The notes under the pieces were generated by a model that was not told where the DNA came from, searched no databases, and worked only from the letters and a program-made list of their open reading frames with translations. 5,253 bases of DNA from JALENY01 sp036310185 (GTDB taxonomy: Bacteria > Bacillota > Clostridia > Lachnospirales > Lachnospiraceae). The DNA lies in NCBI GenBank assembly GCA_036310185.1, contig JAXJSH010000115.1, positions 1 through 5,253 of the forward strand. Direction: 5' to 3'. The translations under genes were made by a program, and so were the position numbers. Positions 5,062 to 5,253 of this stretch are shown here, piece by piece (within the stretch, counting starts at the first letter, position 1; every line of letters starts with the position of its first letter).

Positions 5062-5137
5062 ATCTTTACAAAAATATAAGTGGAATGTAAGAGATGTGCG
5101 TGGTACAATAGGGAGTGAAATTTGAATTTGTAAAGAT
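5062..5137. repeat. 11-bp inverted repeat flanking a promoter
   Basis: ATCTTTACAAA (5062-5072) and TTTGTAAAGAT (5127-5137) are perfect inverted copies separated by 54 bases. The probable extended -10 promoter lies between them. The arms could be operator half-sites or the ends of a very small palindromic insertion. Each arm also contains TTTACA in its own outward-to-inward direction, a -35-like hexamer. Confidence 0.55.
5081..5109 (+). promoter_or_regulatory. Probable extended -10 promoter for the right-edge gene
   Basis: TGGTACAAT (5101-5109) is a TGN-TACAAT extended -10 element. A weak -35, TGGAAT (5081-5086), lies 17 bases upstream. Transcription would start near 5116 and give a leader of about 66 bases before ATG 5182. 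A perfect TATAAT at 5172-5177 lies only four bases before the ATG without a -35, so it is less likely to serve this start codon. Confidence 0.5.
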
Positions 5138-5181
5138 GTCAGAATACAAAAGTAATTCCATATAGTAGAGGTATAATTGTA

Positions 5182-5253
5182 ATGAAAAAGAGTATCACAA
5201 AAAATGCAATAGTAAGATATTTGATAATATGTTTCTGTATTACATATTTGTCA
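5182..5253 (+). CDS. N-terminus of a probable membrane protein (partial)
   Basis: ATG at 5182 opens a frame that stays open for 24 codons to the window edge. The peptide reads MKKSITKNAIVRYLIICFCI and then TYLS: several positive charges followed by a hydrophobic stretch from about residue 10, which fits a first transmembrane helix with the N-terminus inside, or a signal anchor. AGAGG (5167-5171) lies ten bases upstream as a ribosome binding site, and an extended -10 promoter precedes it. The RYLIICFCITYLS pattern is reminiscent of the first helix of CPBP-type intramembrane proteases, but 24 residues are too few to assign a family. The gene is cut by the window, not by a mutation that I can see. 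Confidence 0.55.
   Translation, partial: MKKSITKNAIVRYLIICFCITYLS

Overview
The window looks like a piece of a Gram-positive gut Clostridia genome, probably Lachnospiraceae. Coding is dense, base composition is moderately AT-rich, Shine-Dalgarno sites are AGGAGG-like, and the gene set (a TnpV protein, DUF5348, a MobA/MobL-like relaxase of the Clostridia type, a MobC-like ribbon-helix-helix protein) is typical of integrated mobilizable elements in that group. The taxonomic call rests on protein resemblance judged by eye; no search was run.

Positions 1 to about 4690 are one mobile-element module transcribed entirely on the minus strand. In the direction of transcription it holds: the 3' stub of a tyrosine recombinase (about 4690-4503); a MobC-like relaxosome protein (4525-4202) that starts inside the integrase 3' end; a RepA-like AAA/RecA-fold ATPase (4205-3051) joined to mobC by an ATGA overlap; a 9-bp-period GTGACG repeat array with overall dyad symmetry (2972-3055); an 80-residue uncharacterized protein (2959-2717); a hairpin-rich leader (2542-2716); DUF5348 (2541-2314); a 314-base gene-free stretch full of hairpins that is the best oriT candidate (2000-2313); the relaxase (1999-473); and tnpV (462-106), whose ribosome binding site overlaps the relaxase stop. 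An 18-bp stem followed by a T-rich tract on the minus strand closes the operon at the left edge. There is no type IV secretion gene and no complete integrase. The module therefore reads as an integrative mobilizable element, or its remnant, that would need helper conjugation machinery.

Near 4690 the integrase reading frame loses its family resemblance. To the right the sequence belongs to a different unit on the plus strand: a small DUF6061-like gene (4777-5016) with a strong intrinsic terminator (5024-5057), then a promoter with an extended -10 flanked by an 11-bp inverted repeat, then the first 24 codons of a probable membrane protein that runs off the window (5182-5253).

Proposed division of labour (inference from family knowledge): relaxase plus MobC nick and pilot DNA from the oriT-like hairpins; the ATPase may act as a replicative helicase at the GTGACG array when the element is excised; TnpV, DUF5348 and the 80-residue protein are accessory proteins of unknown function. 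The parts most worth a second look are the symmetric iteron-like array, the nested hairpins beside the relaxase gene, and the mutually exclusive hairpins ahead of DUF5348.
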